Positions 9,201 through 11,731 of a stretch of DNA of 11,731 nucleotides are shown in pieces. The stretch comes from Phoronis ovalis (Eukaryota > Phoronida > Phoronidae). Each line of letters begins with the position of its first letter. Positions within the stretch are counted from its first letter, which is position 1. The DNA is taken from contig JAOXYB010025391.1 in the NCBI GenBank assembly GCA_028565635.1, forward strand, positions 1 through 11,731, read 5' to 3'. A model generated the notes under the pieces. The model ran no database searches. It was not told the origin of the DNA and saw nothing but the letters and a program-made list of their open reading frames with translations. The translations under genes were made by a program, and so were the position numbers.

Positions 9201-9671
9201 TACTGCCTGATAAAAACGGTTGTAGATACGTTACGCGCGTGATGCAGATATTTTTTTCGCGAAGCGTTAGTACCCAAACGTGTTCCAGTTGAAGGAGTTC
9301 TGACCTACAGGTACCCTGGATAAAAAATGAACCCGTATAAAAATGTCTAGTCGATCATTATCACAAAGCTGCTAAAACTGGTGTACTTAAAATACAGGAT
9401 GTACTACAGACAAATATCAAAATAAAAAGAAGGAGATAACTCTTTTTCACTTTACAAAACAAGTATCATAATATTGTCCTTAGTTGTAAACGAGATAAAT
9501 GAAATTCTTTCTCTCTATATAACACACACTGCCATGCAAAATAACGAGAATTATGAACATACCTTGCTTTTTACCATAAGGTCCAACAAAAACGGCATCT
9601 TTTCCAATTACGTTGTTATAAATGCATTGGAGCAATTCCCTTTGATCGGCCAATCGTTTTTTTCTCTCATT
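3024..9671 (-). CDS. Cysteine desulfurase-like class V aminotransferase, split gene, 5' end missing
   Basis: Fourteen exon segments join in frame to the stop TGA at 3024-3026: 9671-9563, 8969-8822, 8496-8235, 8001-7820, 7667-7535, 7249-7139, 6921-6670, 6451-6363, 5779-5735, optional 5017-4901, 4705-4594, 4288-4106, 3726-3600, 3223-3024. The total is 2070 nt (689 residues plus stop); without the optional exon it is 650 residues. Residue numbers here include the optional exon. Seen: phosphate loop GNGVTGA (105-111), EHHSN (136-140), the cofactor-ring aspartate D216 in FWDYATAGPY, Schiff-base lysine K245 in SPHKF, GGGGTVS (271-277), RGGCACAG (388-395) and PGFTRLNLPYF just after the optional exon. 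These are hallmarks of PLP enzymes that remove sulfur or selenium from cysteine or selenocysteine, or eliminate sulfur; the real substrate is inferred, not shown. The fold covers about residues 36-520; a further ~170 residues follow. No methionine precedes residue 119, so the start exon is missing. Confidence is high for the family and exons, low for the exact reaction and localisation. Confidence 0.9.
3600..3726 (-). CDS. Exon L: C-terminal extension with EFENLVWFLLP segment
   Basis: The acceptor has a clear pyrimidine tract (TATCTCCTTTAG) and the donor is GTAAGC. It starts in phase 0 and leaves one base, exactly what the terminal exon needs. It encodes KMDTSDTDLRKHIPSEFENL, then VWFLLPTDAQKFLLIEEFPF and VK. 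No catalytic motif is visible. The stretch is richer in G+C than its flanks, which supports coding. The open frame on the opposite strand at 3579-3776 is its shadow. Confidence 0.85.
4106..4288 (-). CDS. Exon K: YTFDSHTGAWKHRE extension
   Basis: The acceptor is TATATTTTAG and the donor GTATAT; phase 0 at both ends, 61 codons. It encodes YTFDSHTGAWKHREGKTEGE, then LSLHDVSFKKTGNKNLVGHV and SMHKMMATAMTVFNKAKVVSQ-like residues. The Y-x-F-x-x-x-T-G-x-W-x-H-R pattern directly after H-G-W-x-L-L is a recurrent end piece in this subgroup and is absent from bacterial SufS. A different frame of the same stretch is open from 4407 and is a shadow. Confidence 0.88.
4594..4705 (-). CDS. Exon J: end of the conserved catalytic fold
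   Basis: The acceptor is TTTATTACAG and the donor GTATAA, ending in phase 0. It encodes PGFTRLNLPYFATDDVIDY followed by IINAVDLVATHGWTLLAQ. The R-L-N/S-L-P-Y-F strand and the D-x-I-D-x-I-I-x-A-V helix are the last elements of the class V small domain. The first base completes a codon with either the 45-base exon (K) or the optional exon (G). Confidence 0.94.
4901..5017 (-). CDS. Optional in-frame 117-base exon
   Basis: This 117-base stretch (39 codons) can be inserted between the 45-base exon and the next one without changing the frame. It would encode HLKVFLLLACGPEQYY, then NLSWFTEMPTAVGVDACNN and SVQG. Both splice sites are weak: the acceptor lacks a pyrimidine tract (GTGAATAAGTAAG) and the donor is GTGGTA. 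Its insertion interrupts the conserved K-P-G-F-T-R segment. It may be a cassette exon, a lineage insertion, or a chance open stretch (42 codons between stops). Confidence 0.3.
5018..5734. other. Intron upstream of the optional exon
   Basis: 717 bases of AT-rich intron; if the optional exon is skipped the intron spans 4706-5734. An open frame on the plus strand at 5072-5266 shows no family similarity and is taken as chance. Confidence 0.75.
5735..5779 (-). CDS. Exon I: 45-base micro-exon
   Basis: This 45-base exon is recognised because it restores phase between its neighbours: it takes two bases from exon H and leaves two. The acceptor is TCGTTGCAG and the donor GTAAGA. It encodes VMEKNEIEDTMEVM. 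If spliced straight to the exon at 4705 it reads EVMKPGFTRLNLPYF, which resembles the family's usual L-K-P-G-F-T-R segment. Confidence 0.85.
5780..6362. other. Intron between exons H and I
   Basis: 583 bases of AT-rich sequence ending in a good acceptor. I see no embedded gene, RNA or mobile-element signature. Confidence 0.75.
6363..6451 (-). CDS. Exon H: small-domain linker
   Basis: The acceptor is ATATTTACAG and the donor GTATGT; the exon starts in phase 0 and leaves two bases. It encodes DLLGISEPVAKKFFYFLTPP and then EERNPGENI. It continues directly from GPYAE, giving GPYAEDLLGI, which matches the expected continuation in this subgroup. Confidence 0.9.
6670..6921 (-). CDS. Exon G: C-terminal small domain with CACAG cysteine pair
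   Basis: The acceptor is CTCTTTCAG and the donor GTGAGA; both ends are phase 0, 84 codons. It encodes residues 316-399, including EEEIVRRAMKVWKQNKNLMI, then ILGSQSAKRIPIYSFLIKH and finally FGIQSRGGCACAGPYAE. The arginine of S-R-G-G lies where SufS and NifS bind the substrate carboxylate. C391 or C393 occupies the catalytic-cysteine loop region; which one is active cannot be told from sequence. Confidence 0.95.
7139..7249 (-). CDS. Exon F: EGGTPAIVEAIRAG segment
   Basis: The acceptor is TTGCCGTAG and the donor GTAAAT; both ends are phase 0 and the length is exactly 37 codons. It encodes VTRDTHRYISNIEEREE followed by GGTPAIVEAIRAGLVFQLKL. The E-x-G-T-P segment is the conserved end of the large domain in the desulfurase-like subgroup, where the Thr contacts the cofactor phosphate of the partner subunit, implying a homodimer. 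Confidence 0.94.
7535..7667 (-). CDS. Exon E: Schiff-base lysine exon
   Basis: The acceptor is GATTTTACAG and the donor GTATGT. The exon completes an alanine codon and ends in phase 0. It encodes YKDAIFLSPHKFVGGPGTPG and then ILVAKRTLFTNAVPHCGGGGTVSY. The lysine of SPHKF (codon 7634-7636) is in the position that carries PLP throughout the family. The G-G-G-G-T-V-S run corresponds to the G-G-E/G-M-I turn of SufS. The longer open frame covering 7447-7734 on the same strand is out of frame with this and is a shadow. Confidence 0.96.
7820..8001 (-). CDS. Exon D: central strand with cofactor-binding aspartate
   Basis: The acceptor is AAATTCAG and the donor a perfect GTAAGT. The exon starts in phase 0 and leaves two bases. 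It encodes residues 174-233, with ATFSAASNITGIISN (the S-N-x-x-G segment that positions substrate) and GGMIFWDYATAGPYLKIDMN. In bacterial SufS the corresponding segment is V-D-G-A-Q. Aspartate 216 is expected to pair with the pyridine nitrogen of PLP. Confidence 0.95.
8235..8496 (-). CDS. Exon C: PLP phosphate loop and EHHSN motif
   Basis: The acceptor is TTATTGCAG and the donor GTAAGA. The 262-base exon encodes residues 86-173, including VVIFTGNGVTGAVHKLIG, whose GNGVTGA loop contacts the cofactor phosphate in this fold, and TSPYEHHSNILPWKE, matching the EHHANIVPW-type motif of SufS; the His is expected to stack on the PLP ring. The part after the donor reads on as a short open frame to 7971 but diverges from the family, so it is intron. 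Confidence 0.95.
8497..8821. other. Intron between exons B and C
   Basis: 325 bases flanked by GTAGGA and TTATTGCAG. The plus-strand open frame at 8528-8722 shows no recognisable protein features. Confidence 0.8.
8822..8969 (-). CDS. Exon B: VYCDYTASGRP segment
   Basis: The acceptor is AATTGTAG and the donor GTAGGA. The exon takes one base from exon A (giving V) and leaves two. It encodes VYCDYTASGRPLQYIEDYI and, further on, ANTHTTANVTGRSTQRLREE. The D-x-T/A-A-S-G-R and N-T-H-T-T segments are typical of the substrate-entry side of class V enzymes of this type (compare the D-N-A-A and N-x-H-R segments in SufS). Confidence 0.93.
8970..9562. other. Intron between exons A and B
   Basis: 593 bases. 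It contains the second CTCF-like motif (9149-9159) and a G+C-richer patch near 9225-9275 with the palindrome TTCGCGAA. No coding signal is visible. Confidence 0.75.
9149..9159 (+). promoter_or_regulatory. CTCF-like core motif CCACTAGATGG
   Basis: Exact match to CCASYAGRKGG, followed by T as at the 2077 site. It sits in the most upstream recognised intron, so the two sites bracket almost the whole visible gene. Confidence 0.3.
9563..9671 (-). CDS. Exon A: N-terminal helix of the desulfurase-like protein
   Basis: This segment has a good acceptor (ATATTTCAG before 9671) and donor (GTATGT from 9562). It is phase 0 at its left junction and leaves one base at its end. It encodes 36 residues beginning NERKKRLADQRELLQ and ending IGKDAVFVGPYGKKQ, the lead-in segment before the conserved VYCDYTASGRP. 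It has no ATG, and the same frame upstream meets a stop at 9726-9728 without an ATG, so it is an internal exon rather than the first coding exon. Confidence 0.88.
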
Positions 9672-10850
9672 CTGAAATATGTAAAAATGAGTTATTTGAA
9701 GTTCAAAGAAACATCTTGAACTAACTTATAGCGCCGCCTACTGCGTAAATCTCCATGCGTAAAATGGATGTCAGTATAATTCACAGATTACTTGCCTATG
9801 ATGTCTCACAAATCAAACAGTAAATAATTTTTTTTTTAGTATGTGATTTACAAATAGTTAAAAAAATGAAAACGACCGTAAAGTTGACTTCGTTCAATTT
9901 CAAATTCATATCATTCTCAGGATCCAAATTTGTTATTGATTATTTTTAATCTTTAAAACAATAAGAGTGTTTACGAGTTATTCTTTTTCGATTTTAACTA
10001 ATTATAAAGACGATAAAGACGATTCCAATCATATATTGTGTATGAATATCAAATGTTAATCAGACATCTTCTTCCGAATATCGTTGGATGCTAACAAAAT
10101 TCATGCAAAATTAAAACATCTTTTTACTGTTTCAATCTCATGCTATCGAACTTTTTTTTTACATAAACATTTTTACCTGAAATGTGTTTTACTTTCATTG
10201 AATCAGTTATTCTTAACTAACTTCACCTAGCTATAATTAAAGTTCTCATTTATATTAAATTGGCGAGAACTATCAACAGGTCTGCCTCTGCCTAACTATC
10301 GTGTGCACTCTGTGCACCCGAACTGTTAATCTTCATCCACGTGCTTTTCTCCTCGCTGGTGAATCCTTTTCCCTCGTTTTCTCACAGAAATTCCGGGTTA
10401 AAAAAAACCTCCCAGGATACCACTGACACTCGATTACTTGAATTACGTCATTAGGTTTTAAACTGAATTTATAAATCACGCTTATAATACGAGATCCCTT
10501 GCTAAATTTGAAAATGAATCTTCGAATTGGGAAACTGCAACTATTATATAGTCCTCTAACAACCCTTTCTTCACCGGGATGTAAACTAAAGAACATTACG
10601 TTTAGAATTAGTATTGTTATTGCATAAAAGGCATATTTTGGACAATTTTGTTATTTATTTACCCTGGTATTTGTCCATCTGGAGTCCAAATGTTTAGGGG
10701 TACGCCTTAATAAATTTAGCTTTATTGCAACTCGTCTTTATTATAGCTGATTATCACTATAAATTATACAAATATTAGTAAATTGTTCACGGTGGTAAAC
10801 GCGGGATTGATTACTGCCAAACTAAACTAATAGGGTTCATTAAATTTCCC

Positions 10851-10877
10851 TTGTTATCTATGGCATATAGATAACAA
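10851..10877. repeat. Perfect 11-bp inverted repeat with 5-base loop
   Basis: TTGTTATCTAT at 10851-10861 is exactly complementary to ATAGATAACAA at 10867-10877, with the loop GGCAT. It could form a hairpin or be a remnant of a small inverted-repeat element. No target-site duplication is obvious. Confidence 0.7.
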
Positions 10878-10968
10878 AGTATTTTGTAAAATAATTCCTA
10901 AAAAATATAACTATATATATTTTAAATGATTTACACAAATTTTTTTTCAAGATCCACAATTATCTTAC

Positions 10969-11032
10969 TCTGAAATTTGGTCTTCGAACTTGTGGATACT
11001 TAAAATTCGAATTGAAGACTACTTTGTGTACA
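10969..11032 (-). CDS. Weak candidate upstream exon
   Basis: The stretch has an acceptor ATTTGCAG and a donor GTAAGA. It ends in phase 0 as exon A requires, and would encode VHKVVFNSNFKYPQVRRPNF then R. It needs a further upstream exon ending in phase 2, which I could not find. No conserved motif supports it. Confidence 0.12.
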
Positions 11033-11520
11033 CTGCAAATGTCCTAGTCTTTGCTCAGACTGTTTTCTATATATATTTTGTTGTTGTAATATCATTATAC
11101 AGAAAAAATCAGTAAAGTCCCTATATATGGCTCCAATACTCATTTTAGTTACTATATGCAGTTTTGTTACATGAATTTGATATAATGGGTAAAGATTTTG
11201 ATACATAATTTTTTATTGCTATACTTTTCAGTAACGATTAGTACACTTATATTTACCAAATTATTACTGCATAAGTTCCAAACAATTCAAACGCTACAGT
11301 TTTACCAAAAAGGGACTGTGGCCAATCTACAAATTAATGTCACGGTCCAGGACCTGATGAAAGATTTTATTGGCTCATAAAACTTGTAACGCAGTTTGAC
11401 GATGTTATACACGTAGCTCTAATTACAGTTCTGCGATTCCCTCGTCATTTACCTTATTTCGAATATAAATTAACGACTGGTCGTTAACAACTATGAATTC
11501 GAAGTTAAAGCGTATATACA

Positions 11521-11731
11521 CACCGGGGAACATGGCCATGGCTATTCAGGTTTATGACTGTATCTATAAATAAGGATGTACATTTCACCGGGGACCATGG
11601 CTATTCAGGTTTATGACTGTATTTATAAATAAGGATGTACATTTCACCGGGGATCATGGCTATTCAGGTTTATGACTGTATCTATAAATAAGGATGTACA
11701 TTTCACCGGGGACCATGGCTATTCAGGTTTA
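11521..11731. repeat. 59-bp tandem repeat (minisatellite), runs off the window
   Basis: Units start with CACCGGGGA at 11521, 11586, 11645 and 11704. The first unit is 65 bp because of a 6-bp addition near its start, the next two are 59 bp, and the fourth is cut by the window end after 28 bases. The copies differ at very few positions (for example C or T in GACCATGG/GATCATGG). Each full unit contains an ATG in ACCATGG-like context with a short open frame; 59 is not a multiple of three, so the array is not a coding repeat. Confidence 0.95.

Larger units (their letters stand above)
9672..11520. other. Region upstream of the first recognised exon
   Basis: Should hold the start exon or the intron leading to it, because exon A has no ATG. 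A G+C-richer patch at about 10270-10400 is open in several minus-strand frames, but I found no start codon plus donor there that joins exon A in the required phase 0. Other open frames (10333-10596, 11000-11206, 11198-11380) show no family features. Confidence 0.5.

Noticed and set aside
10333-10596. 87-codon minus-strand open frame
   Set aside because: No family features, and no donor that would join exon A in phase 0. The G+C-richer end is open in more than one frame, so openness is weak evidence.

Overview
The window looks like AT-rich nuclear DNA from an invertebrate animal, plausibly a mollusc or other marine lophotrochozoan. Evidence for a eukaryote: one gene is broken into many short exons with GT/AG introns of about 0.15-0.7 kb, a minisatellite lies at the right edge, and no long ORF or bacterial operon is present. 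The taxon is inferred from style only; no species marker is visible.

Layout. Positions 1-3023 are AT-rich non-coding sequence lying 3' of the gene, with two possible polyadenylation signals and one CTCF-like site. Positions 3024-9671 hold one gene on the minus strand, assembled here exon by exon: 13 well-supported exons plus one optional in-frame 117-base exon. Splice phases agree across every junction and the reading frame runs to a TGA at 3024-3026. The visible part encodes 650 residues (689 with the optional exon). The initiator methionine is not in any recognised exon, so the 5' end lies further right or beyond the window. Positions 9672-11520 are mostly unexplained AT-rich sequence with one weak candidate upstream exon and a perfect 11-bp hairpin. 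Positions 11521-11731 are a 59-bp tandem repeat that runs off the right edge.

The product is a pyridoxal-phosphate enzyme of the class V aminotransferase / cysteine desulfurase (SufS/NifS/CsdA-like) fold. It has the phosphate loop GNGVTGA, the EHHSN motif, an aspartate in FWDYATAGPY, the Schiff-base lysine in SPHKF, and a cysteine-bearing RGGCACAG segment. A C-terminal extension of about 170 residues, ending in a Ser/Arg-rich and then acidic tail, is absent from bacterial SufS. No second gene was found, so the context says nothing about partners.
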